Below, one piece after another: positions 1-11,600 of a stretch of 64,000 nucleotides of DNA. The stretch spans positions 14,079,501-14,143,500 of the forward strand of contig CM072892.1 in assembly GCA_037013685.1 (NCBI GenBank), given 5' to 3'. The first letter of the stretch is position 1. Every line of letters starts with the position of its first letter. This stretch comes from Acridotheres tristis. Its lineage: Eukaryota; Chordata; Aves; Passeriformes; Sturnidae. The position numbers and the translations under genes are program-made. The notes below the pieces were generated by a model. The model was given only the letters and a program-made list of their open reading frames with translations, was not told where the DNA came from and ran no database searches.

Positions 1-3000
1 TTTTTTAAAGTGACTGGGGTGTTGCAATTTTGAAAGATAGGAGGAAGAAGTAATTCATTCAATGGATATTATCTGCACTCCATAATCTCACATATGTAAA
101 AATTACAGTTTTGAAATACAGACCCCAAAGCAGCTACATTGGAAAAAGCAAATTAAATTAAATCCAGGGTTTTCAAAATGTAAGAACAAGAATATGTATG
201 CATACATAGTATATTATACAAAATATAACATTACTATGATATGCTACACACATATATATTATATTAATTAGTTTATGTGCTTCTTGGGAAGATGATAAAT
301 GATCTTGTGCATCCACCTTCCAAGAATTCAGGTCTGGTTTTGGGTGCCTCAGGCAGATATCCTTACATCCTTGATTTCTTCTAGAAAATAGGGCATGATA
401 AACAAGGGGACTTCAGTTTGCCAGTGCAATTTTTAAAGTAGTTCTTTTCAAGACCCAAAGCTGAAAGCCTTTTAATGAAAAGTGTCCTGGAGATACAGAC
501 TTGAGATACTGTCAGATTTAACAAGCCAGCTTTTATCACTTGTCACATACTGTTGTAGGGAAGCCCATTTAGAAGTGTCATGTGGTAGAGCAGCTGTGTA
601 GGTGTACACTGGATGTCAGAGCCTGTTCCATTTGCTGTCTTTCCTCAAAGTGCTCATTAGGGGACTATAGTCACCACCTTCTAACATTGCAATTCTGGGT
701 ATTAAACACATTTATGCATCCAAATAAAATATTTTTATGCTGTGTCAGATGACAATATATCTTGTGCTCCATTCCCTCAACTATCCTACAAAATTCAATT
801 TAAAATGGTAGTTACAGTAACTTCATTAGTGAATCCTAAGTGGAATAATTTCATCCAGAAAAAAAAGCCAGTGGACATAAGAAAACTAGCATGAGTGTAT
901 AATTTTGTCATATATGACATAACTAAATATTCACCATGTAGTCAGTATGAGACCTGATTAAATTTCTTATTTTTGCATGAGGCTTGTAGAGAAAGTGTTG
1001 TTTTCTACACCATCAAAAGCTCAGTCTCACAACATCATGCACTATTCTTGCCCTCATTGGTGGTGTTGGCTCTGGGTGTTTCCAGTGAAGCAGCAACAGC
1101 CTAGCAGCACATAAACTGAACTCTTCCAGTGGTTTTAATTCAACTGGGGAGGCTGCTCAGTATGCCCTAGAAGGTTATTAGTAGCAGGATTTAAAGCAGA
1201 TGTCTCTCTTTCTGAGATGGCTACAGATTCTCGTGTCTTAGACAGACTTTTAGAAGTCAATGTTGGGTACAGCCAATATGCTAAAAATTTTCCATGCTGA
1301 TTTTCTTGTACTTCTGCACACACCAGTCTTAGCAAGCTTGAGGTTGGGACTAGCAGGTGTGCCTAAAGACTAGGAATACTTCACCTTTTATAGGCCAAAT
1401 TCTGTTACATTCTGCTTCCCCTAAAAGAAAAAGCAAGTGGCAGATGCCTTTAAATTTTCAAACACCAAAAGTTTGGTCATTATTAAAACTGAGACACAAA
1501 ATATTTTCTCTATCTGCCTAAAGCCAGAGAGCCATGACAGTTTTCCAGAATACCTTCCTCCCTCCCCTCCCAGTAATGTGGTTTCATTCCCAATACTAAC
1601 ACAAACAGAAAGTGCACTACCTTCTCTTCATGGCTTGAGGGGGGTCATTAGTTTATTACAGATGTTCCAAATTAACCTTCTACCCCAATACAACCAACTG
1701 TGGTTTCACCCTGTGCAACTTCAGCATGATAATATTTGCTTTCTAAACCCCAGAATGTTTTCCAAAGTAAATTACCATCTTGATTGCATCATCATGTATT
1801 GAGAAATCTTTATGAGTGTTTATGAAAAGGGCAGGAAATGAGAGGTAAAATTGTCTGTGTTTCAGAAAAGTTTATAGTTAATCTAAATTTCCTGGTCTTG
1901 AGGAGTTTAGTGTCTCTAATTCAGCGCTGCAGAAGAATTAATTGCCTTGGATATTCTTTTTAATATGAATGCAATGCTCAGACAAATATAGCTATTGAGA
2001 GACCAGGTAATATTTGGTTCACTTGTGTAACCAGAGTGCCTGTAGATCCTGGGCATGGGCTGGGGCTCACACAGCTGTGCAAAGCCCCCCAGGCTGGCAC
2101 TTCCCATATCACATTCAGCACTCCTGCTTCTCTGCTGCAGATGGAAACCCTCCCACTTTTTTTCCTGTGAACCCAGAGGTGAGAGGATAAGGAAAGAGGT
2201 AGTTCTAGTGGTATCTGTGCGTGTCCTCTTGGAGGTTTCTGTGAGATCCCACAGAGGCACAGCAGAGCATGGGCAGCAGTAATGCTCCCCCCACTGACAC
2301 CACAACACTGCACAGAGAGCAGAGCTGACAGCCTGAGTGTCTTGGGAACACACTTAAATATTTACTTGCTATTACACCATCCACAGATTACTCTTCTCTG
2401 GGGAGTTGTCATCCAGCCTTTAATGCAATATTCAAGCTCATTAACAGCCTGTGAAGACAGACTAAAAGAAAGAGGTCAGAACCCAATATTAGACTGTATG
2501 ATGTCTGCACCTGAGGAAAAATGCAATAATCAGGAAATATCCACTCTCAGAAAGAGTCTGTTTGTTAACAAGAGCCATGCTGATGGCACAAACAAAACAT
2601 AAATTAATATGTTCTACATTTTAAAGGGCAAACCCCAAAGCAGAATTTTTTAGCCAGAACACAAAAGAAAGCCAAACACTTTATGAAGCATGATAGAAGC
2701 AGCTATTGCTATCAATTACATGCAGTAAAAACTAAACTAGAATGGTAATAGACATGGACAGCACTATAAAACTTCCAGGGAGACAAATAGATAATAGCTT
2801 ACAAGTAAAAGACTACACAAGGTCAAAAGTCTATCTTAAGTAAGAAAGAAGGGGCAAAAAATCCCCAAAGAAATTATAACAAAATACTAAATATACAAAT
2901 ATCAGTCAACTAAAGTCTAGGTTTGCCCCTAGAGCAAATTTAACTTATGTGGCATCAAATAACTAATTCTTTCAACCTGACAAGATCACAGAATTAGGAG

Positions 3001-4459
3001 GGATTTCAAAGGACCTTCTCTTTTACTCCTACTCTGTAATAAAAGCATTTTGATAGAAGGTTTTTCGCTATTTTAATCTTGTTCTGTAATCAAAATTCCA
3101 GATCCTTCCCATGAAATCCTTCTGTTTCACTGGCCTCACCACATGAATGGCTAATGCTTCTCTTCCTTATGACAATTTAATCACATATTCCTCATGCTGT
3201 TCAAAGCCCACACTGGAACAGGCTGTTCCTGAAGAACTGCAGCCCCTTTGAGGGACCCAGCCAGGGCTGTACCTGTGGGAAGTGCCCTGAAATGGAGACA
3301 GGAAACAAAGTGAGGATTCCAGAGCAGCTGAGATGAAAGGTTGTGAACTGACCACTTACCCAATTCCTATCCCCTGTGCAGCTCAGGGGAGAGCCAGCAG
3401 AGCCAGTACTAAAGATGAGCCTGGGAAGAACAAGTGGGAAGGGGCAGAGGAAGGGGATTTAGTTTTGTCTTTTCCTCTCACAATCTTAATGTATTTTTAA
3501 TTGGCAATAAATTAATATAATCCTCCTCAACCAAGACTCTCACGCCCATGACAGTAATTGCTAAGCAATCTCTCTGTCTTTATCTCAGCTCACAATCCCT
3601 TTCATCATATCTTCTCCTCCATCCCACTGAGAGAGTGAGAGGTAGAGTGATCCTTGGCATGCATCTGGCAGCCAGACAAGGTCAAACCACCACAACTCCT
3701 CACAGCCATCTCTTCAGCATTTAGAGAACATTATTATATCATTTTATAGAGCACAGGTACAGTATCTATCCTCTTCAATTTTAAATGAAGTAAATTTTAG
3801 CTGAAGGTAGCTTTAGGAATATAGAGAACAATGAGCAATAAGAATTATAGATCAACTAAGCCTTTCCTTGGCATTATTTAGCATAAATAATGCTCTTCTC
3901 AGAAGAGCAGGAGAAAACTCTTCAGAAAGAAGAGATGAATTGGAATTTTCTAGAAGCATAGTTCATAAAAAGAGCTTAATTGCAAAAAGTAATGTTATTA
4001 GACCCACTTATCATACATAAATTAAACCAGTTTTATGTGACTAGTATGGTAAGCAGGAAGAGCTTCCCTCTGAAACAGCATTCCTTGGACTGAGTTCATA
4101 ATCAGATGACTGGCCACGGAAATTATTAGGTCTTCTCAGAAGCTTTAGTTTTTGAATATCAGGAAAGCTAGTAAAATTTTCATCTCCAATGTACTAACCA
4201 TCATTTAGTGATTTCTAAAATACAGCTACACCTCTTTCTTTCAATTACTTCTTATCATCCTAATGTGCACACATTTGTTTATTAATTTATTATATCCTAC
4301 TGCTCTTTCCTTTCTGTGTTGGAGTTTCTTATCAGAATCTTGGGATAAGGTTGCTGGGGTTTTTTACATTTCATAGTCATAAAGGCCCAGTTTTGAGGGT
4401 GGGTCTCGTTGAATTCTCCTGCTTCTCACATCATAGCAAGAAGTGAGAAGCACTCCTTT
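1..4459. other. Non-coding stretch, no gene recognised
   Basis: AT-rich unique sequence. Overlapping open frames on both strands at 1916-2602 look random and show no recognisable product. Nothing else is identified apart from the possible CR1 remnant near 3.0 kb. Confidence 0.5.
2990..3150 (-). repeat. Possible CR1 remnant
   Basis: GATCACAGAATTAGGAGGGA followed by TTTCAAAGGACCT, and later GGTTTTTCGCTATTTTAATC, weakly resembles the reverse complement of a CR1 3' end. It is too diverged to be sure. Confidence 0.25.
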
Positions 4460-4910
4460 TTTATCCTCAGGTCTTTAATCTAAGATCTTTAATCCCATTG
4501 GTCTATTTCTTGCATGGCCACACTCAAAAGTGAATAATGTACCTGAGCTGAATCTTTACCAATGAAAAGTACACTGGAAGAATATATTTCACAAGTTTTA
4601 CAAGTTTTACCCTTGGCTATGCGACCTAAGATGACATTTGCCATTTTTGTAATATGACAGGGTTGACCAAACCATATTTGACCAGTGCTTTTTCTTCAAA
4701 ACTGCAGAAGAAAGTTTCTCCCCATGCTGTACCAATAGGGTTGATTCATTCTACTCATATAGCATGTCTTTGGATTGTTTTAATTCCAGCTTCCTTTTAA
4801 TTTCATCTTATTTTTAATTCCATTTTCAAATTTGCCAGGAACATTTTTGAACTCTATTTTTGTCATCAAAAGAATTTCTGTCTTTAGTGACATTTGCAAT
4901 TTTAATTTAA
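4460..4910. repeat. Ancient interspersed repeat, CR1/L3-like
   Basis: Blocks such as AAGATGACATTTGCCATTTT, AGTTTCTCCCCATGCTGTAC, TTAATTTCATCTTATTTTTA and AAATTTGCCAGGAACATTTT occur in the order I remember for an old amniote repeat related to CR1/L3. Divergence is heavy and the orientation is not certain. Confidence 0.45.
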
Positions 4911-4919
4911 GAATTAATT

Positions 4920-4940
4920 ACTAGAAACTAGAAACTAGAA
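4920..4940 (+). repeat. Three tandem ACTAGAA units
   Basis: Three exact 7-bp copies, then AACC. This is a minor local duplication. Confidence 0.9.
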
Positions 4941-4941
4941 A

Positions 4942-6804
4942 CCATCATCATTAGTGCATTTCAGGATGAATCAGTTTGAAATCCCTGAAAAGAATTAAGA
5001 GTTCATGTCATGCCACCTCCAAATTGTAATGAAGGTCACAGAAGTGAACTCAAAGTCACTTTAGACTGATGAAAGTTATAAGTTATTTACTTATCTCCAG
5101 ATTTTCTGGTGTCTCAGGCTACTCAGGGGTCTAGCCGCTACAAAGGTCTATCTCCTAACACCAGAGAACATGCAAATGATACCAAAAGAGAAGGGTTTAT
5201 TCCTGATTCTCTTCACCCTTCATGCTATTTTTTACATTATTATATAACTATATTACTATATTCCTATTATTGCTATTATTCAATTCTCCATTAAATTAAT
5301 TTCCCTGTTAAAAGATGGATTTGATTCAGTAGGCATGCATTACATTAAAGAAGGAATTCAGCTAAGTTCTTCAGGTGTTCTATCTGTCCTTTTAAATACG
5401 TGGTAAATGAAATTGTTTCTAAAAATGGTCATTGCAAGTTTTGTTCATAATACATATTTCGGCTTAGTTATTCAGCATTATGGAAAAAAAATCAGTCATT
5501 GTTTAGACCTCTAAAGTAAATGCCTATGTTTTCACAGAGATGTTCTGGAGCTGTTTGGAGTGGCTCAGATTGTGTGCCCAGTCCTGCAGGTTTCTGCTTA
5601 CCCTTGTGGGCTCGTCCACACTGCTGGAACCCATCTGCCAGCAGAGCAGGGCTCTTGAGAACATTTCTGTGCACAGGGGAGATGTTGTGTGCCTGTCAGA
5701 TCCAGATCTGTTGGCAGGAAGGAGCAGACTCAGATTTGGATTCAAGCTTTAAAAGCAGAGATTTATATAATTTGATGGAAAGAGAACAATTTTGTCAGGC
5801 TTCTTTGAAGTAATTAGAAACAATTTTGGAGATAATTTCTGTACATAGACAGATTTGCAGGACAGGTGTTATCTGTGCATTAAAAAGATTATGCCATCGA
5901 GCCATAATCCCAAAAATTCTCGTATTTTTGCTTTACTGTTATGGCCTCAGTGGAATTAACAAAGATACTTATATAACTAAAGTCAAATACATGAAAACAA
6001 CCTCTTGGTATCAGAACCTAAAGATGAATAAACAAAGAGTGGCAAAGGGAGATAATGTTTTGAAGACTATTGTACCTGAAGAAATAGTGTATTTTCTTGA
6101 TTTTCTCTTTTCTCGAGTAACAGAACTTGACTTGCAACTGGATATTAGGAGAAATGTGAGAGAGAAAGCAAGGATGCTATTAAGACCCTGCTGTCCCTGA
6201 AGCCCCTCATTCCCAAGAAAGCTGATCTTTCCATCAGACCATAAACAAATATAATGTCAGAGTTATTGGGGGTTTTTGTTTGTGTTTTTAGGACTGAGCT
6301 AATAATAGAGCCGGTGATAATTGCATTAAGTCATGTGCTTACATTTTTATTCAAAGAGGATTTTACGAATTTGAATGTAAAAGAAATCCAGGGAAGGGAA
6401 AACTACCAAGGACCTGCGGACCTAATCTTGGGATGCTTCTGCCCTCTTGTGACCACTGTGAGATGCTTTCTGTAGCTCTTTGCTGTGTAGCTACATCACA
6501 TTTATTCTTGTTCACACCCTCGACCCTTCTCTGTGCCAGCAGGTGGCTGTGCCTACACAAGCTGGGACCCTCTCTGTTCCTGACCTCTCCGCCCAGAGAA
6601 AAGCAGAACTCTTTGGCCCTATAATTTTATTTATAGAGGGAAGAGAGGGGACCAAACCAAAAAAAAAACCCAATCCACCGCATAAATGTTTCTGATACAT
6701 TTGTTTCTCCAGCTGCAAAATTGAGATTTTGCATTATAATAATGAGAATCATTATTAACTTAATGTAACTGTAAGTCTTGGAGAAAGGTGAAACAGAAAT
6801 TATT
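4942..6804. other. Non-coding stretch, no gene recognised
   Basis: Unique sequence. A 124-codon frame at 5826-6200 has no recognisable domain, no splice support and no signal or membrane pattern of note, and is treated as chance. Confidence 0.5.
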
Positions 6805-7303
6805 ATGAGAAATTTTGTTGCATTTTTGGATACATGCTTTATTTCAGGAGAATTGGCAGTTGCCAATCCTTATTATTATGGGGTGGTAGGTTTAGTATTG
6901 GCATCTGTTGCTGAGTGTGGGTGGCTGATGAGTCCAGGTACCTCCTTTGTGTTGCTGGTGCTGTTTTTGGTGTACTTGGGCAGAATATTAGTGGGTTTTG
7001 TTTACTCTGTCTCTGGCAGCGGAGCCTTTTCCAGAAACACGGGGGGATTGAAGAGTTTGGTGTGGCCTGTGGCAAGCTTTGGTTATGATTGTGGGAGTTA
7101 CGTTTGTCTGAGTGTTGGTTTGGTGTAGACACTGCTGAAAATGGGGTGTCTCCTCTGTGCAATTGGGTTTTAGTGGGATAGCTGTGTTCTACCCATGGGG
7201 ATCAGGAAGGTTTTTGGTTGCAGGCTTGGAGTTGTTGCTAACTTTTTTTGTCACCTTAGAACTTTTATGGGAACTATCTTGGGGAGTGATTTGTGCAGTT
7301 TAG
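6805..7303 (+). pseudogene. MT-ND6: Mitochondrial ND6 pseudogene
   Basis: The frame starting at 6805 encodes [19 protein letters not shown] and [20 protein letters not shown], characteristic of NADH dehydrogenase subunit 6, a membrane subunit of respiratory complex I. That frame breaks at a TAG at 7126. The C-terminus continues in another frame ([18 protein letters not shown] to the stop TAG at 7301-7303), so there is at least one net frameshift between about 7050 and 7150. The length of 499 bp is slightly short of the usual size, and a small deletion lies near the start. It is nearly full length but cannot function. Confidence 0.93.
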
Positions 7304-7315
7304 GGTAGAGAGGAA

Positions 7316-7377
7316 TCAAAAAGTATTTTAATTTAAAATAAAAGCTTTGGAGTCGTAGATAAAGGGTTTCTTTCTGA
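7316..7377 (+). pseudogene. MT-TP: Mitochondrial tRNA-Pro pseudogene
   Basis: Positioned just after ND6 on the same strand, as in bird mitochondria. The anticodon loop GCTTTGGAG keeps TGG at 7348-7350, and the closing arm ends TTTCTTTCTGA. The arms are diverged. Confidence 0.75.
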
Positions 7378-7381
7378 AGGG

Positions 7382-7450
7382 AAACTCCAAGAGGAGGCAT
7401 AATCTTCTATCTTTGGTTTACAAGACCAAAGATTTTATGAACTATTATAG
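7382..7450 (-). pseudogene. MT-TT: Mitochondrial tRNA-Thr pseudogene
   Basis: On the minus strand, TTTGGTCTTGTAAACCAAAG is the anticodon arm of mitochondrial tRNA-Thr, with anticodon TGT at 7422-7420. It abuts the tRNA-Pro relic tail to tail, as in avian mitochondrial DNA. Confidence 0.85.
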
Positions 7451-7455
7451 TAATT

Positions 7456-7678
7456 TTAGACGTTAATGAACTTGTTTTCTAAAGCTCCAACAGCAGGCAT
7501 AGGATTAAAAGGATTAAGAAGTAAGTGAGGGAGGCAAATTGTCTGATGGTAATGAATGGGTGTTCTACTGCTTGGCTGCCTACTCATCTGAGAATAAAGA
7601 GATTGGCTCCTAGGGTTTAGGACAGGAGTTGTGATGAGGTTGAAAGGTTAATCAATGTTGCTGTGATTTCTGTATGGG
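7456..7678 (-). pseudogene. MT-CYB: Mitochondrial cytochrome b 3' fragment
   Basis: Minus-strand translation gives QLLS, TLGANLFIL and VGSQAVEHPFITIRQFASL, the C-terminal region of cytochrome b (complex III), then a frameshift and an ALENK-like end before TAA at 7458-7456. An internal TGA, which reads as tryptophan in mitochondria, precedes VGSQ. Only the last 70 or so codons are recognisable. Confidence 0.88.
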
Positions 7679-8580
7679 TGGGACAAGGAAGGACTCCCAT
7701 GGAGAGCTCGGACAGTTTGTCATGTCATGTTACACTGCAAGAGCTACGCAGTGACCATGGTGGAGGCATTGCCCCTGTGCAAACGCCATCTCAGGGCTCG
7801 AGAGACTCATTCTGTGGTGACATGGGACCCAAGAGAGGATCAGTTCAGACAAGGGGACTGATTTTAGAAATAGGCTTATAAACTCCTGGGCAACGTGGCG
7901 TTGAGTGCATGTATTACATCCCTTATCCCCCCCAGCCCTCTGGAAAGGTGGAGAAGTATAAAGGACTGCTGAAGACTCTGCTAAGAGCATTAAGTAATGG
8001 GGCATGGAAGCACTGGGATGCAAACTTAGGGTTAAACATGTGGCCAGCAGTCATCCTTTAGAAATTTCTGCAGGTACTTGAACAACCTTGTTCCATGTTT
8101 TCTCCTCATCTGTGAAATTATTACAAACGATATGAAGAATGTTGATTTGACATTGAAATACCAGCGTTATTATTCTGGCTGGTCACAGAAGAATTGTGTA
8201 CTAAATGTGCTTTTCATATAGCATCACTTCATCTGGGGAAGATAAGGGTCTATATTTTGTCCATACCTTAAATAAATACAGTTATCAATTGATAATGAGT
8301 TTTCTTAATGATTAAAAATTATAGAAATTAAAATTTTAAATTCATTTCCCTAAGAAATTGTTATGATGCCTCTTTGCAAACAAAGAGTACCCGAGGAGCT
8401 GATGACTGCTTCTGGCCATTCTGACCCCTTCCCTCCTGCCCTGCATCACTCCTGCCCTCCACTGCGCCCAGAGGGCACTCTGGGATCACTTGGATGCTCT
8501 GCAGGATTCCTTTAGCACCACCAGGTGTCCCTGCCATTGAAGAAATCCCATCCAAAGCCTATCTTAGAAGACAAGACGCC
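7679..8580. other. Unique sequence right of the NUMT
   Basis: Similarity to cytochrome b becomes unclear beyond about 7680, and the insertion may run a few tens of bases further. The rest holds no recognisable gene. A weak MIR-like phrase lies near 8060-8120. Confidence 0.4.
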
Positions 8581-8602
8581 TTTTTTTTTTTTTTTTTTTT
8601 TT
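8581..8602 (+). repeat. T22 homopolymer
   Basis: Twenty-two consecutive T residues. No adjacent retrotransposed gene sequence is recognised on either side. Confidence 0.95.
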
Positions 8603-11600
8603 AAATTTACATCAGCAGGAGTAGTGTTTCCAGAATAGACAAACAGACGAGCAGCATCCATCCTCCCTGCCTCCCTCGCTCCCTCCCTCCATCCCCAAGC
8701 ACAGCCTGTCACAGAACCAAGACAGAACCAAGACGATTTATTACCAAAAGGGTACAGGTTTCACAGTTTTCCAGCGATACCATAGTACACTTACTACTTC
8801 GGCTCTTGTCACTTGTCTTCAAAGAGAAATTAATATGAGAAAGTATTTGACATGACCATGAGACATTTTGCAAGGAAAAGTAGCCTGGTAGTCATCTGCC
8901 CACCTTCAGTGGCAGCTCTGGGAGTGTGTGTAGCTACTCCACCGGGAATTTCCACAGTTCCTGCACATCTTCCTTTGGTCCTTGGCCCTGGCACAGGGTC
9001 ACTGCAGAGGTTCCTTCCAGCCTTGTGGACTGTCTCAGAGTCTCCAGTAGCAAATGTCTGAGGAACGAATATAATAGTAGAGATATACAAAATAATATTT
9101 TCTCCTTCCTATCCTCCCAGACTCTAATTCTCTGAAAAGTCCTTCCCATGCCTTCAGAAACGCCCTTTCTGCCTTATGTTTTTATATTACAAAACAAGTA
9201 TTTGAAACTATTATCTTTAACTGACCTGTACAGAGCCACACCATAGGCACCAATGGATTTTATGAAATAACCTATATTCAGTACTTATTGGATCTATTAA
9301 CTTTCCTGTTCTCAGCTCTGCTCCTCTTTCCCCTTCCCTGTGATTAGACAGAGGTATGCATACAGGTCGTATGAAAACCTCAAGACAATGATGAAAATAA
9401 ATCATCAGAATCAGCCAAGAGTTTCCTCACCTGGAGCAGCTGCTGCATTGAACACCAACTCTCTGGCTGAGGTGGATTTTTCCTCCCAGCCCAGACCCCA
9501 CCTGCTCACCTCCCTCTTCCTGCTGGAACTCTGGGGCTCACAGTTAAAACAGCCACATTCCAATTAATAGGGCAGAAACACCAGGCTTTTCTATCATGAA
9601 GAAAAGACTCCTGAATCACTAAGATGTCTCAAGTCTGAAATATTGTGCCAGTTCTTTCAACTGTTTACTTCTGTAATCCTGATTTCCATATTAATTTATT
9701 TATATATGCCTATCTCCAACTCTTTCTTTCAAAAGCATTGGTAAAACTAATTGCTAACATACATCCTAAAAATCAACTGAGTTCCATTTAAGAATTTTGA
9801 AATAATTTAGCACATCACAAAATATAAAAATATAAATACGGCAAATATAAATCTTACTACTATGAAATCACTATTTTATTATAGGACCTTTCTGCAATGT
9901 ATATGCCAAAGTATTTACAGTTAAAAAACCCTGGCCCAGAGCTGCTATTAATGGACCCTGTTTCAGTATATTTAGATGTGAAAGATGCATTACATCTCTA
10001 AATCCGGCAGTTAAAAAATCAATTTACTCAATGAGGGCTTGAAAGGAAAGCAAGTTTTTAATTTAATACTACACAAGTGAGGCAGAGCCATTTAAAAATA
10101 AATTATCATAAAAAGTTGTCTTCTCTGATATGATAATTTGGATCCTTCATAATTTTCTGCCTGACAATTTCATAGTAAAAGATATCTATACTTCTGTGGA
10201 GACTCTGACCAGTGCCAACTGGAAGCATCACTTGGTGTTACACAGTTTCTTTACTTTGCAAAACAAGTTAATAAGCAAATAGATATGCACAGCCTATTGA
10301 TGCATTTCCTGAAACATGACCATCTAAATTTCTACCCTCCACTGCTTAGGCAGATGACGATCCCCTAAGTGGATTAGATGCCTCATGGTAAGCCCATCCT
10401 TGCTTCCATGGACTAAGCCAGAGCTACTCTCTTTGCAGCCCTTTACACTGTTCCAAGGGAAGAATGAGTCAAGTATGTTTAAAAATCAGTTGGAACTCAG
10501 GCCCCAGTGGTAAAGGGCTCAAAAACAAGATAGAGAAAAAAGAAAGATGTGGAATGCTTTCATTAATTCCTACTTCTTTAGGATTTAACATATTCCTTCT
10601 GGTAGGCTTTTAAAAGGGCTCCCAGACCACAATATTCCTTTGGGTGCTGTAATAGCATTTATGGAGGCCAGAAGGAAGCACCAACGTATAAAACTTTCAG
10701 CAAAAGTTTTAAAACAAAATCGATTCTTTGCCATTTGAAAAGAGTATAATAGGAGAAATCAAGGCATTTTTCTAAAGAAGAGTACATTTGTAAATAAGAA
10801 AATATTATCTTTATTTCTTTACATTGATGTATAGCACAAACAAAATTTGCAGTAACCAAATTATCTGAAAGCAGGCTAATTCCAGGATATCTTTGCAGTT
10901 TAGTATTACATTTTATATGTAGCAAAACCTCAGACAGAAAATGGCTTAGCAAGGAGATATTTGGAAGCAATACTCCTTAAATGTTTTAGGCACATCTTCA
11001 ATACTCACTTCATAAAGGAAGCAGACAGGCAGCAAAAAGAAAATTTGAAAATCAAGGGTTTTTTTTAAATTGAAGTCATTCTAGAGAAAATTTGCAGTCC
11101 AGAATTCCCGTCAGACACACAGATAGCAAAATGTTCACAGTTTGCACAATGAAGACACATCAGATAGCAGAAAAAGCCCTCTGCTCATGTTGAAGGGAAC
11201 ATAGATGTTGGAGAGTCCTGCTGAGCAAGCAACAGCCCTGTATGCAGTCTTTCAATTGTAGTTAAATTTTGAGTCACAGTGATTTGGACATACAGGGACA
11301 AAACTTTCTCTTAATCACAGTTAGGGACCTCGGTTAAATGCAAAGATCTAACAAAGACAAATGCAAAAATAAATTAGGACCTGGGTTTACAATATATTAT
11401 TATGTAATATTATATATTATTAAATCATGTAGAAAAATTTTGCAAGGGCCATCTGCCAAATGAAGGTCTCCACTGTAGTAAGAGCTCAGCAGCAGCAGAA
11501 GCCAAGAGAATCTATGTGAGAGAGGCATATTGTTAATGGCACAGCTGCAGGAAACATTTCTGATCGACTTGGCATCTTTTCAGTTACTCCTATTCCCATC

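Larger units (their letters stand above)
6805..7678. other. NUMT: nuclear insertion of mitochondrial DNA
   Basis: This is a colinear stretch of avian mitochondrial genome: ND6 (plus), tRNA-Pro (plus), tRNA-Thr (minus) and the 3' end of cytochrome b (minus). ND6 adjoining tRNA-Pro is the bird gene order; in mammals ND6 lies between ND5 and cytochrome b. Frameshifts and nuclear stop codons show it is a dead copy. On the ND6-sense strand it is G-rich and C-poor, as expected. tRNA-Glu, which should precede ND6, is not recognisable, so the left breakpoint is near the ND6 start. Confidence 0.93.

Noticed and set aside
5826..6200. 124-codon plus-strand frame
   Set aside because: Internally odd composition and no recognisable domain; no evidence of constraint can be seen from one sequence.
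6778..6804. Extension of the ND6 frame upstream to an earlier ATG
   Set aside because: ND6 similarity starts at the ATG at 6805; the extra residues are flanking sequence.
8040..8120. Possible MIR fragment (TTTTCTCCTCATCTGTGAAA)
   Set aside because: A single short phrase with no supporting head region.
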